In this document: piece after piece, positions 1 through 8,695 of the stretch
Numbering within the stretch: the first letter of the stretch is position 1
Layout of the letters: every line of letters begins with the position of its first letter
From: JACCWP01 sp963785115
GTDB taxonomy: Bacteria > Actinomycetota > Actinomycetes > Propionibacteriales > Nocardioidaceae
Length of the DNA stretch: 64,000 nucleotides
Reading direction: 5' to 3'
Assembly: GCA_963785115.1 (NCBI GenBank)
Contig: CAWATY010000004.1
Location: forward strand, 31,032-95,031
Program-made: the position numbers and the translations under genes
Notes under the pieces: generated by a model
What the model was told of the DNA's origin: nothing
The model's database searches: none
What the model saw: the letters and a program-made list of their open reading frames with translations, nothing else

Positions 1-648
1 CAGTGGGCGGAGCAGGTGCCCGACGACTTCGTGTTCGCCGTCAAGGGCGGCCGCTTCATCACCCACATGAAGAAGCTCGCGGGCGTCGAGGGCGCACTGG
101 CCAACTTCTACGCGTCCGGCGTGCTCGCCCTTGGGGCCAAGACCGGGCCGTTCCTGTGGCAGCTGCCGCCGACGCTCGGCTTCGACGCCGACCGGCTGCG
201 CGCGTTCTTCGCGCTGCTGCCGCGCACGACGAAGGAGGCGGCCGACCTGGCCGCGCAGCACGACGAGAAGCTCGCCGACGACCGCGCGCTGACGACCACC
301 GACGTCGACCTGCCGCTGCGGCACGCGCTCGAGGTACGCCACGACACGTTCAAGGCACCGGAGCTGCTCGAGCTGCTGCGCGAGCAGGACATCGCGTTGG
401 TCGTCGCCGACACCGCGGGCAAGTGGCCACTGATGTACGACGTGACGTCGGACTTCGTCTACGTGCGGCTGCACGGCGCCGAGGAGCTGTACGCCAGCGG
501 CTACACCGACGAGGCGCTCGACGACTGGGCCGCCAGGCTCGCCCAGTGGCGCGACGACGGCCTGGACGGCTACGTCTACTTCGACAACGACATCAAGGTG
601 CACGCGCCGTTCGACGCCCAACACCTGCGCGAGCGGCTCGACCGTTGA
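1..648 (+). CDS. DUF72 family protein (3' part)
   Basis: The reading frame is open from the first base, so the N-terminus lies outside the window; 215 residues are visible. The visible part matches the C-terminal two thirds of DUF72, a TIM-barrel-like family of unknown reaction. Supporting stretches are FVFAVKGGRFITH near the start, GPFLWQLPP in the middle and YVRLHGAEELY followed by VYFDNDIK near the end. It converges with the amine oxidase gene, whose stop lies 1 base beyond. Family assignment is good; function is unknown. Confidence 0.85.
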   Translation, partial: QWAEQVPDDFVFAVKGGRFITHMKKLAGVEGALANFYASGVLALGAKTGPFLWQLPPTLGFDADRLRAFFALLPRTTKEAADLAAQHDEKLADDRALTTTDVDLPLRHALEVRHDTFKAPELLELLREQDIALVVADTAGKWPLMYDVTSDFVYVRLHGAEELYASGYTDEALDDWAARLAQWRDDGLDGYVYFDNDIKVHAPFDAQHLRERLDR

Positions 649-649
649 C

Positions 650-1960
650 TCAGCCGAGCACCGCAGCGGCAGCAGCCCGTCCGGTCCTGACCGCGCCCTC
701 CATGAAGCCGCCGACCCACTGGTCGGAGCCGCAGATGTAGAACGGCGGGGCATGCGTGCCGTGCAGCGGTCCCACGGCGACCACGTCCCCGGGACGCCAG
801 TTGGTCATGTAGCCCTGCGTCCACGGGTCGGTGCCCCACAGCCTGGCCCAGGTGCCGACGGGCGACAGCGCGCGATCGCCGAAGAGCCCGGCGATCTGGG
901 CCAGTGCCTCCGCGTCACGGGTGACGGGGTCGCTGGCGGCGAACGCGGCGTAGCGCTCCGGGGGGATGAGCGCGGACAGCATCGCCGGCCCCTGCACCCA
1001 CGTCGAGCCCAGCACGCCCTCGCTCTCCGCCAGCCCGTTCTGACCGGTCTCCCGCCAGAACGGCTCGGCGTACGCCGCGACGAACTTGCCCGCCCACGCG
1101 TGCCGCTGGCGACGCAGCGACGCCAGCCGCCGCTCGTCGACACCGTCGATGCGCAAGTCGCGGACGGGTCCGACCGGAAGCGCGCACACCACCACCGTGG
1201 CGTGGAAGTCCTCGCCGCTGGCAGCGGTGACGGTGACACCCGAGCCATCGACCCGCAGCGCTGCCGCCGGCATGGACAGCCGGACCCGCTCGCCGAGCTC
1301 GGCGGCCATCCGCAGGGCGACCGTCGCCGATCCCTCGGCGACCCGCAGGTTCTCCCACACCGCCACGTCGTACGAGCCTGTCACGCCGGCAACGGCGTTC
1401 TGCCTGGCGTGGGCGAACATGCTGGTCCGCTCGATCGAGCCGTCCGACATCGACAGCTGGCCCATCTCCTTGAGCCGCACCACGTTCGGCGTCGCGCCCG
1501 CATCGCGCAGCCAGTCGCCGACGCTCAGCCGGTCGAGTCGCTCGAGGTCCGGATGGTTGAAGGCGTGCTCGAGGTCGATGGACGCCACGATCCGGTCGAA
1601 GTCGCGCTCCACCCGTTCGTACGCGGCGATGTCGGCGGCGTCGAACCAGCCCGGCCACTCACCGAGGTCGACCCGGTCGGGTCGCTGCCGGGTGATCACG
1701 CCCGGCTCCTCGATGTAGGACGGGATCATGGTCAGCCCGAGCTCCGCCGCCAGGCCGAGGTAGGCGGTGTGGATGTCGCCCACGACCTCGCCGCCGAGCT
1801 GCACCAGCCGCCCGTCGTCGAGTGCCACCTGCTCGACCCGGCCCCCTGCCCGGTCCCTCGCCTCGAGCACCACCACATCGGTGCCGGCGGCTGCCAGGTC
1901 CCGGGCCGCGGACAGGCCGGCGAGTCCGGCGCCCAGGACCACCACGTCGTGCCGGCTCAT
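650..1960 (-). CDS. Flavin-containing monoamine oxidase family protein
   Basis: A 436-residue FAD-dependent amine oxidase. The ATG at 1960 overlaps the stop of the upstream potA-like gene as ATGA; the frame stays open further upstream but the coupled start is preferred. The N-terminal dinucleotide-binding motif is VVLGAGLAGLSAARDL, followed by LEARDRAGGRVE. The C-terminal CGSDQWVGGFMEGAVRTG is the usual second FAD contact of the family. As the last gene of a polyamine-type ABC operon it probably oxidises the imported amine (for example putrescine or a related polyamine) to an aldehyde; the exact substrate cannot be read from sequence. Confidence 0.85.
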   Translation of the reverse strand: MSRHDVVVLGAGLAGLSAARDLAAAGTDVVVLEARDRAGGRVEQVALDDGRLVQLGGEVVGDIHTAYLGLAAELGLTMIPSYIEEPGVITRQRPDRVDLGEWPGWFDAADIAAYERVERDFDRIVASIDLEHAFNHPDLERLDRLSVGDWLRDAGATPNVVRLKEMGQLSMSDGSIERTSMFAHARQNAVAGVTGSYDVAVWENLRVAEGSATVALRMAAELGERVRLSMPAAALRVDGSGVTVTAASGEDFHATVVVCALPVGPVRDLRIDGVDERRLASLRRQRHAWAGKFVAAYAEPFWRETGQNGLAESEGVLGSTWVQGPAMLSALIPPERYAAFAASDPVTRDAEALAQIAGLFGDRALSPVGTWARLWGTDPWTQGYMTNWRPGDVVAVGPLHGTHAPPFYICGSDQWVGGFMEGAVRTGRAAAAAVLG

Positions 1961-3024
1961 CGCAGCACCACCGCATGCTCGGGATGCCAGCCGAGCTCGA
2001 CCGGGTCGCCGTCGTCCCAACGGTCCTCGCGCCGCATCCGGGGCAGATTCTGCTCGAGGACGGTCAGCTGCACCCCCGGGGCGAGGTCGACGAGGTACTG
2101 CGTGGTGGATCCGTGGTAGACGGTGGCGGCCACCGTGCCCGACACCCGCACCATGCCGGGGTCGAGGTCACTCATCCAGATCTTCTCGGGGCGCACCGAC
2201 AGGCACACCGGGCCGTCGTGACCGGCCAGGTCGTGGCCCGGTGCCGGCACCAGGACGCCGCGGGCAACCTCGACCGCACCGTCGCGGCACGGCCCACGCA
2301 TCAGGTTGCTGGTGCCGATGAAACCGGCGGTGAACTCGGACGCCGGGCGCTCGTACACGTCCTCGGGGCTGCCGCACTGCTCCACGACGCCGCCGTTCAT
2401 CACCGCGACCCGGTCGCTCATGCTCAGCGCCTCGTCCTGGTCGTGGGTGACGAAGACGAACGTGATGCCGACCTCGCGCTGGATGGCCTTCAGCTCGGTC
2501 TGCATGCGGTGCCGCAACAGGGCGTCGAGCGCGGCCAGTGGCTCGTCCAGAAGCAGCACCTTGGGCCGGTTGACGAGGGCCCGGGCCAGGGCGACGCGCT
2601 GTTTCTGCCCCCCGGACAGCTCGCGTGCACGGGCGTGGTCGCGGGTCTCGAGCTGGACGAGCTCGAGCGCCTCGCCGACCCGCCTGCGGATCTCTGCCTT
2701 GCCGATCCCGGCGCGGCGCAACCCGAAGGCCACGTTGCCGAAGACGTCGAGGTGCTCGAACAGGGCATAGCTCTGGAAGACGGTGTTGACGTCGCGGCGG
2801 TGCGGAGGCACCCCGGTGATGTCCTCACCGTGCAAAAGGATCGAGCCGTCGGTCGGGTCGCTGAACCCCGCGATCATCCGCAGCGTCGTGGTCTTGCCGC
2901 ACCCCGACGGGCCGAGCAGCGAGAAGAACTCGCCCGCGGCGATCTCGAGGTCGAGGTGGTCCACGACGGCGGAGCCACCGAAGACCTTGGTGAGCCCGAC
3001 CAGGCTGATCGCTGAGCTGCTCAT
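1957..3024 (-). CDS. potA: Spermidine/putrescine-type ABC transporter ATP-binding protein
   Basis: A 355-residue ATPase of the PotA/CysA type that powers amine import at the inner face of the membrane. It has Walker A LGPSGCGKTTTLRMIAG, signature LSGGQKQRVALARAL, Walker B VLLLDEPLAALD and a His switch in FVTHDQDEA, followed by a C-terminal TOBE-like region after about residue 240. The start at 3024 overlaps the upstream permease stop as ATGA, and its own stop overlaps the amine oxidase start. Membership of the Pot-type group is supported by the two permeases and the periplasmic-type binding lipoprotein upstream. Confidence 0.9.
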   Translation of the reverse strand: MSSSAISLVGLTKVFGGSAVVDHLDLEIAAGEFFSLLGPSGCGKTTTLRMIAGFSDPTDGSILLHGEDITGVPPHRRDVNTVFQSYALFEHLDVFGNVAFGLRRAGIGKAEIRRRVGEALELVQLETRDHARARELSGGQKQRVALARALVNRPKVLLLDEPLAALDALLRHRMQTELKAIQREVGITFVFVTHDQDEALSMSDRVAVMNGGVVEQCGSPEDVYERPASEFTAGFIGTSNLMRGPCRDGAVEVARGVLVPAPGHDLAGHDGPVCLSVRPEKIWMSDLDPGMVRVSGTVAATVYHGSTTQYLVDLAPGVQLTVLEQNLPRMRREDRWDDGDPVELGWHPEHAVVLR

Positions 3025-3851
3025 CGCGGCTCACCTCCGGTGAGGGTGTCGAGGCTGGACTCGCGCCGGCCGAAGAGTCGTGGGACCAACAAGGACGCGA
3101 CGATGAGCAGCCCCGACACCGCAAGCATCACGGTGCCCACGGCGTTGATCGCGGGGGAGACCCCGAACCGGATGGACGAGTAGATCCGCACCGGCAGCGG
3201 CTGCGGGTCGACTCCGCTGGTGAAGAACGCGAGCACGAAGTCGTCGAAGACCAGCGCGAAGACCAGCAGGCCGGACGCCACCAGCGCGGGCGAGATCGTC
3301 GGCAGCGTGACCAGTCGCAGCGCCTGCCAGGGCGTGCAACCGAGGTCGCGGCCGGCCTCCTCGACCTCGTCGGACATGGACGCCAGCCGGCCACGCACGA
3401 TCACCGTCACGTACGCGATCGAGAACGTGATCTCGGCGATGATCACGGTGCTGAGCGACAGCGAGATGCTGAAGCCGGTGAACAGCAGCAGCGCTGCCAC
3501 CCCGGTGACGACGTCGGGGGTGACCAGGGGCAGCAGCGCGATGGTCCCGGCGATGCGGCCACCGCGGGTGCGTACCTTCTCGAGCGCCAGCGCGAGCATG
3601 GTGCCGAGCACGAGCGAGCCGATGGCCGAGACGGTGGCGATGAACAGGCTGGCGCGCAGCGACTCGAGCAGGGCCTCGTCGGTGAAGAAGTCGCCGTACC
3701 ACTGCAGGCTGAAGCCGCCGAAGCTGGACAGCGAGCGCTCGCTGTTGAGGCTGAAGAGCATCACGACCGCGATCGGCAGGTACAGCAGCACGAAGAACAG
3801 CACCGTCACCGCGACCGCGAACCGCGGCTTGCGCTCGACCCGGCCGGCCAT
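3021..3851 (-). CDS. potC: Spermidine/putrescine-type ABC transporter permease (PotC-like)
   Basis: A 276-residue inner-membrane permease with about six hydrophobic segments, beginning FAVAVTVLFFVLLYLPIAVVM. The cytoplasmic EAA-type loop is EVEEAGRDLGCTPWQALRLVTLPTISPAL, which docks the ATPase. Its ATG shares one base with the stop of the preceding permease (TGATG), so the two are probably translated together. Homology to PotC rather than PotB follows from gene order and from the NSERSL/F-type periplasmic loop after the first membrane segment. Confidence 0.88.
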   Translation of the reverse strand: MAGRVERKPRFAVAVTVLFFVLLYLPIAVVMLFSLNSERSLSSFGGFSLQWYGDFFTDEALLESLRASLFIATVSAIGSLVLGTMLALALEKVRTRGGRIAGTIALLPLVTPDVVTGVAALLLFTGFSISLSLSTVIIAEITFSIAYVTVIVRGRLASMSDEVEEAGRDLGCTPWQALRLVTLPTISPALVASGLLVFALVFDDFVLAFFTSGVDPQPLPVRIYSSIRFGVSPAINAVGTVMLAVSGLLIVASLLVPRLFGRRESSLDTLTGGEPR

Positions 3852-4714
3852 CAGGTCTCACGGACCCGGGTCGTGGTGGCCCGCAGGTAACCGACCATCA
3901 GCACGGTCAGCGCGATCATCAGACCGACCGTCAGGGCCGATCCCAGCGGCCAGTTCTGCCCCTCGAAGAACTGCTGCTGCACGAGGTTGCCGATCATGTA
4001 CGTGTTCGGACCGCCGAGCAGCTGGGCGCTGACGAAGTCGCCGAGCGCCGGGAGGAACACCAGCAGCATCCCGCCGTACAGGCCGGGGCGAGTCGCGGGC
4101 AGCGTCACGTGCCAGAACGTCGCGATCGGTCCGTGGTAGAGGTCCTTGCCGGCCTCGATCAGGGACAGGTCCATCCGCTCCAGCGCGGCATAGATCGGCA
4201 GGATCATGAACACCACGAAGCCGTACACCAGCCCGCACACGACCGCGCCGGAGGTGTTGAGGAACTGCACGCCGTCACTGACGCTGAGCCTGCGAAGGAC
4301 CCCGTTGACTACGCCCTCGTCACTCAGCAGCGTCGACCACGCGTACATGCGCACCAGGTAGCTGGCGAAGAACGGCACCACGACGGCGGCCATCAGCACG
4401 CCCTTGAACCGGCCACCGTGCAAGGCGATCGTGTACGCGACCGGGTAGGCGATGATCACGCAGAGCGCCACCGTCGCCAGGGCGTAGGCCAGCGAGCGGA
4501 CGAAGACCTCGAGGTAGGTCTCGTTCCACAGTGCGCGGTAGTTGACCAGCGTGTTGCTGAAGCGCGGCAGGCCGTCAGGGGCGGTGATGCCGAACGACAG
4601 CAGAGCGATGATCATCATCCCGGAGGCGAAGAACGCCAGCATCCAGCCCGCCGGGGGGAGCAGCAGCCACGTCCACAAGTGAGTACGACCCGCGCTCGGT
4701 CTCGTCTCCGCCAC
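3851..4714 (-). CDS. potB: Spermidine/putrescine-type ABC transporter permease (PotB-like)
   Basis: A 287-residue permease. I chose the GTG at 4714 because it shares a base with the stop of the binding-protein gene (TAGTG) and precedes a short hydrophilic leader and the first membrane helix (LWTWLLLPPAGWMLAFFASGM). An EAA-type loop, LSLIEAGKDLYHGPIATFWHVTLP, lies near residue 190. The open frame extends far upstream over potD, but that extension is an Arg-rich shadow. It forms the heteromeric channel with the PotC-like subunit. Confidence 0.88.
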   Translation of the reverse strand: MAETRPSAGRTHLWTWLLLPPAGWMLAFFASGMMIIALLSFGITAPDGLPRFSNTLVNYRALWNETYLEVFVRSLAYALATVALCVIIAYPVAYTIALHGGRFKGVLMAAVVVPFFASYLVRMYAWSTLLSDEGVVNGVLRRLSVSDGVQFLNTSGAVVCGLVYGFVVFMILPIYAALERMDLSLIEAGKDLYHGPIATFWHVTLPATRPGLYGGMLLVFLPALGDFVSAQLLGGPNTYMIGNLVQQQFFEGQNWPLGSALTVGLMIALTVLMVGYLRATTTRVRET

Positions 4715-5835
4715 TAGCCGGCCTTGACCTCGGTCCACATGGCGCTGCGGGCCTGGACGTCGGCCGGTGGCAGCAGCTCGAAGACCGTCGGGTTCTCCAG
4801 GTCGGCCACGTCGACGTTGCAGGCCGGCACCTCCTTGGCGAGGGCCTCGAACGCGTCGGCACCGTCGCGGACCGGGAACGGGTAGCCGAGGTAGTTGACG
4901 TTCTTGACGACGTTGTCGGGACGCAGCAGGTAGTCGATGAACACCATCGCCGTGCCCGGGTGCTCGGCGTCGGCAGGAATGGCGTAGGCGTCGGAGTTGA
5001 TCGGCGCGCCCTCGCTCGGCGACTCGAAGGCGAAGTTGTCCTTGTCGTCGGCGCGGTACAGGTAGAAGAACAGGAAGTCGCCGCTCCACATGTGGTGCAC
5101 CCACGCGTCGCCGGTCTCCATGTTCTTGATGTCGTCGGCGGAGTAGGCGCGCAGGTAGGGCTTCTGGGAGAGCAGCAGGTCCTTGATCTCGGACAGGTCG
5201 TCGGGGTCGGCGGTGTTGGGGTCGAGGTCGAGCCGTAGCGCGGCCATCGCGATCGCCTCGTCCTGGTTGTCCAGCGTGAAGATGTGGCCCTTCGCCTGCT
5301 CGTTCCATAGGTCCGCCCACGACCCGGTCATCGTGTCGACCAGGTCGGTGCGCCAGCCGATGCCGGTCTTGTAGACGGTGAAGGGGATCGAGACCTCCGA
5401 GCCCGGGTCGTACCAGGGGTCCTCGAAGTAGCCGCCGTAGCCGAAGACCTGGTCGGCGTTGCGCAGCTCGTCGTGCTCGATCCGGCGCAGCTTGCCCTGC
5501 TCGCGCAACATCTGGACCCACTTGGCGCCGGGGAAGATGACGTCGTAGTGGTTGCCCGCGTTGAGCTTGGCGACCATGCCCTCCATCGAGTCGAAGTTCG
5601 ACTGGATGATCCGCACCCCGTACTCCTGCTCGAAGCCCTCCATCACCTCCGGGGCCAGGTAGTCGGCCCAGTTGAAGTAGACGAGGTCGCCGTCGATCTC
5701 GGCCTTGACCCCCGGCGGGATCGCGGGCGCGGGCTGCTCGGCGTCGCGCAGGTAGGCGCAGCCCGGCAGCAGCGCGGCCGCACCGAGGCCGGCCCCCCAG
5801 CCGAGCAGGTCGCGCCGGGTGGGACGGGGGGTCAC
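4714..5835 (-). CDS. potD: Polyamine-type ABC transporter substrate-binding lipoprotein (PotD-like)
   Basis: A 373-residue extracellular binding protein starting at GTG 5835, which overlaps the TetR stop as GTGA. The N-terminus carries a twin-arginine-like RRDLLGWG (Arg7-Arg8) and a lipobox ending LLPGC, with Cys26 as the likely lipidated residue, so it may be a Tat-exported lipoprotein. The mature part shows the PotD pattern YFNWADYLAPEVMEGFEQEYGV and YDVIFPGAKWVQML. It delivers substrate to the PotB/PotC pair. Assignment to the polyamine or related amino-compound family is firm; the ligand is inferred. Confidence 0.88.
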   Translation of the reverse strand: MTPRPTRRDLLGWGAGLGAAALLPGCAYLRDAEQPAPAIPPGVKAEIDGDLVYFNWADYLAPEVMEGFEQEYGVRIIQSNFDSMEGMVAKLNAGNHYDVIFPGAKWVQMLREQGKLRRIEHDELRNADQVFGYGGYFEDPWYDPGSEVSIPFTVYKTGIGWRTDLVDTMTGSWADLWNEQAKGHIFTLDNQDEAIAMAALRLDLDPNTADPDDLSEIKDLLLSQKPYLRAYSADDIKNMETGDAWVHHMWSGDFLFFYLYRADDKDNFAFESPSEGAPINSDAYAIPADAEHPGTAMVFIDYLLRPDNVVKNVNYLGYPFPVRDGADAFEALAKEVPACNVDVADLENPTVFELLPPADVQARSAMWTEVKAG

Positions 5836-6518
5836 GACGCGCCACCTCCGGCGACGCCCGGCAGCGGGAGCGGGGCTCCGTGTCCGACCAGAACACCGAC
5901 GCTCTCGGCGACGATCCGGCGCGCGTCGGCCAGCCGGAGGTCGGGCACGCTGGACAGCACCCGGGCGCCGAGCCCGTCGCAGAGCGCGACCGCCGCCTCC
6001 GCCACGCTGCGCACGTCGGCGTACGGCGTGAAGTCGCCGGACTCGATGCCGTCGCTGACGATCGCCGCCACGGTCGTGTACAGCCGGTCGTACAACGCCA
6101 CCCCCACCTCGGCCAGCCCGGGCTGACGGATGCAGAGCAGCGCGAGCTCCTGCCACAACAGCCACTCGCGGGCCAGGGCCTCGTCGCTGGGCAGGCACCG
6201 GTCGAGGTACGCGGCCAGCCGCTCCGGTGCGGTGTGGCCCGCCTCGCGGAGCGCCTGCTGGTCGAGCACCGTGGACAGGTCGGTCGAGTAGGCGAGGACC
6301 TCGGCGAACAGCCGCTCCTTGGTGGCGAAGTGGTAGTGCACCAGCCCGGTCGAGACGCCGGCGGTGCGGGCGATCGTGGCCATCCGCACCTTGGCCAGCC
6401 CGTCGTCGGCGATGCGGTCCGCGGCGGCGGCGAGGATCCGTCGGCGGGCAGCGGTGGCAGGGTCGGTGGCAGGGGCGGCGGCCGGGTCGTTGACAGCGTG
6501 GGCGACCCGTTCGCTCAC
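5832..6518 (-). CDS. TetR family transcriptional regulator
   Basis: A 228-residue regulator starting at GTG 6518, preceded by a purine-rich GGAGGAGG site about 10 bases upstream. The helix-turn-helix is in MATIARTAGVSTGLVHYHFATKERLFAEVLAY near residues 45-75, and the rest is the all-helical ligand domain. It is the first gene of the potDBCA-amine oxidase operon (stop overlaps potD) and diverges from the acyl-CoA synthetase gene. A palindrome sits in the divergent promoter, so autoregulation and control of both sides is likely. The inducer is unknown, perhaps a polyamine. Confidence 0.88.
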   Translation of the reverse strand: MSERVAHAVNDPAAAPATDPATAARRRILAAAADRIADDGLAKVRMATIARTAGVSTGLVHYHFATKERLFAEVLAYSTDLSTVLDQQALREAGHTAPERLAAYLDRCLPSDEALAREWLLWQELALLCIRQPGLAEVGVALYDRLYTTVAAIVSDGIESGDFTPYADVRSVAEAAVALCDGLGARVLSSVPDLRLADARRIVAESVGVLVGHGAPLPLPGVAGGGAS

Positions 6519-6540
6519 GCCGTCCAGGCCTCCTCCAGTG

Positions 6541-6558
6541 ACTGACCACTCAGTCAGT
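6541..6558. promoter_or_regulatory. Probable TetR operator in divergent promoter
   Basis: ACTGAC (6541-6546) and GTCAGT (6553-6558) form a 6-bp inverted repeat with a 6-base spacer, within a run of further TGACT/AGTCA copies. It lies between the tetR start at 6518 and the acyl-CoA synthetase start at 6579, just upstream of a TAGGGT -10 box. Size and place fit a TetR-family operator; no binding data. Confidence 0.55.
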
Positions 6559-6565
6559 CGGATGC

Positions 6566-6571
6566 TAGGGT
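6566..6571 (+). promoter_or_regulatory. -10 box for leaderless acyl-CoA synthetase mRNA
   Basis: TAGGGT ends 7 bases before the ATG at 6579, the spacing expected if transcription starts at or within a base of the start codon. There is no purine-rich ribosome site between. The box abuts the TetR palindrome, so repressor binding would block it. Confidence 0.5.
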
Positions 6572-6578
6572 CGCCCCC

Positions 6579-8681
6579 ATGCCGTGTCAACGGTCGCGTC
6601 AGCAGACGTTGCCCGGCACCCGCCGCGACCTCACCCCGCTTTTCGACCCGCGGTCCGTGGCGATCGTCGGCGCCAGCGACGACCCCGCCAAGTGGGGTTA
6701 CGCGCTGGCGTCGCGGCTCCTGGACGGCCCCGGTGAGCGCACCGTGCACCTGGTCAACCGGCGCGGCGGCCGGGTGCTCGGCCGCCCGGCCCTGCGCAGC
6801 CTGGCCGAGCTCGACCCGGCGGCGGGCGTCGACCTGGTCGCGCTGTGCGTACCGGTCGAGGGATTCCTGGCCGCGGTCGACGACGCGCTCGCCGTCGGCG
6901 CACGGGCCCTGGTGGCCGTCACCGCGGGTCTGGCCGAGCTGGGGCCAGAGGGCGCGCGCATCCAGCAGCAGGCGGTGACCCGGGTACGAGCCGCCGGCGC
7001 CGTCATGGTCGGGCCGAACTGCCTCGGCCTCGACGACACCAGCACCGGGTTGCAGCTGTCCAGCGAGGTGCTGGCACCCGGCCACGTGGCGGTGCTCAGC
7101 CAGAGCGGCAACCTGGTGATCGACCTCGACGGACTGCTGCGCGCCGAGGACATGGGCATCTCGCGGTTCGTGTCGTTGGGCAACCAGGCCGACCTCACCG
7201 TGGTCGAGCTGATGCGCTCGTGCGTGGCGCACGACCCGACGACGGCGGTCGCCGTCTACGCCGAGGACGTCGTCGACGGTCGCGGATTCGTCGCCGCCGC
7301 TCGCGAGCTCGACGCCGCGGGCAAGCCGGTCGTGCTGCTCGCCCCCGGCCGGACCGATGCCGCCACCCGCGGCGCGGCCTCGCACACCGGTTCGTTGACC
7401 ACCGGTTGGCGCGTCGTGGACGCGGCGTGCGCGGCGGGCGGCGTGCACCGGGTCGAGTCGCCGACCCAGCTGGTCGACGTGCTGGTCGCGCTGAGTGGCC
7501 CGCGCCGGGCCAGCGGGCGGCAGGTGGCCGTGCTGACCGACGGCGGTGGGCACGGCGCCATCGCGGCCGACGCGCTGGGCGCGGCGGGCCTGCGGGCCGG
7601 CCTGCTGTCGCCGGGCCTCGGCGAGCGGCTCACCGCTGCGCTGTGGGCGCAGTCGACGGTGTCGAACCCGGTCGACCTGGCGGGGGTGGGGGAGCAGGAC
7701 CCGATGTCCTTCGGCCGGGCGCTCGGGGTGCTGCTCGAGTCGGACGAGGTCGACGCAGTGCTGCTCACCGGCACCTTCGGCTGCTACCAGGAGCCGATCA
7801 CCCCGAGCCTGGCCGCCCCCGAGCGGGCCGCCGCGGTCGACCTGGCCCGGCGGACGACCGCGCAGGCCAAGCCGGTGGTGGTGCACACCGTCTACCCGCA
7901 CAGTGCGTCGGTGCGCATCCTGCGAGAGGCCGGCATCCCCGTGCACCGCGACGCCGGCCGGGCCGCGCTGGCCCTCGCTGCCGCCTGCGCCGTCCCTGGC
8001 CCGCCCTGCACCGACGACCTCGCGCTGCCGCCGCCGGCGGCGCCTATGCCCGCGACCGGTTACACCGACGTCCGTTTCGTGCTCACTGCCGCGGGCGTGC
8101 CCTTCCCGCCGGCCCGAACGGTGCACGACGAGGCGGGGCTACGGAAGGTGCTCGCCGATCCCGGCCTCGGTCGTCCGGTGGTGCTCAAGGCGCTCGGGCA
8201 GCTGCACAAGTCCGAGGGCGGTGGAGTGGTGCTCGGCCTGAACGACGAGGAGTCCGTCGTCGCCGCGTACCGGGGTGTCGTGGCCCGGCTGGCGCCGCCG
8301 GCGGTGTCTGTCGAGCAGCAGGCGGACACCACCCGTGGCGTCGAGCTGATCGTCGGCAGCCGGCTCGACCCCCGGTTCGGTCCGGTCCTCGCGGTCGGCC
8401 TCGGCGGTGTGTTCACCGAGGTGCTCGACGACGTGGCCGTCGCTCTGGGCCCGGTGTCGACCGCCACGGCCACCGCGCTGCTGCGGTCGCTGCGGGGTGC
8501 GCCGCTGCTGACCGGCGCCCGCGGCCGACCGTCGGTCGACCTGGACGCACTCGCGACCGCCGTCGCACGGATCTCGTACGTCGCCGCCGAGCACCCCGAG
8601 CTCGCGGAGCTCGAGGTGAACCCGTTGCTCGCCACCATCGACGGCGTGATCGGGCTGGACGCCCGGGCCGTCCCCCGCTGA
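6579..8681 (+). CDS. Acyl-CoA synthetase, NDP-forming (acetate-CoA ligase family)
   Basis: A 700-residue enzyme that makes an acyl-CoA from a carboxylic acid and CoA with NTP cleaved to NDP and phosphate. Order of domains: CoA-binding Rossmann fold (about 20-115, DPRSVAIVGASDDPAKWG), succinyl-CoA-ligase-like folds with the phosphohistidine motif ASHTGSL near residue 268, and a C-terminal ATP-grasp domain (about 480-700) with VVLKALGQLHKSEGGGVVLG. The ATG at 6579 is 7 bases from a -10 box. It is followed 14 bases later by an acyl-CoA dehydrogenase, suggesting activation then oxidation of a short acid. Acid specificity is unknown. Confidence 0.85.
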   Translation: MPCQRSRQQTLPGTRRDLTPLFDPRSVAIVGASDDPAKWGYALASRLLDGPGERTVHLVNRRGGRVLGRPALRSLAELDPAAGVDLVALCVPVEGFLAAVDDALAVGARALVAVTAGLAELGPEGARIQQQAVTRVRAAGAVMVGPNCLGLDDTSTGLQLSSEVLAPGHVAVLSQSGNLVIDLDGLLRAEDMGISRFVSLGNQADLTVVELMRSCVAHDPTTAVAVYAEDVVDGRGFVAAARELDAAGKPVVLLAPGRTDAATRGAASHTGSLTTGWRVVDAACAAGGVHRVESPTQLVDVLVALSGPRRASGRQVAVLTDGGGHGAIAADALGAAGLRAGLLSPGLGERLTAALWAQSTVSNPVDLAGVGEQDPMSFGRALGVLLESDEVDAVLLTGTFGCYQEPITPSLAAPERAAAVDLARRTTAQAKPVVVHTVYPHSASVRILREAGIPVHRDAGRAALALAAACAVPGPPCTDDLALPPPAAPMPATGYTDVRFVLTAAGVPFPPARTVHDEAGLRKVLADPGLGRPVVLKALGQLHKSEGGGVVLGLNDEESVVAAYRGVVARLAPPAVSVEQQADTTRGVELIVGSRLDPRFGPVLAVGLGGVFTEVLDDVAVALGPVSTATATALLRSLRGAPLLTGARGRPSVDLDALATAVARISYVAAEHPELAELEVNPLLATIDGVIGLDARAVPR

Positions 8682-8695
8682 CCGAGGAGCCACTC

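Noticed and set aside
5832..8126. Long minus-strand frame joining TetR to a 500-residue upstream extension
   Set aside because: The extension is antisense to the acyl-CoA synthetase and lacks any motif; the GTG at 6518 with a ribosome site is the real start.
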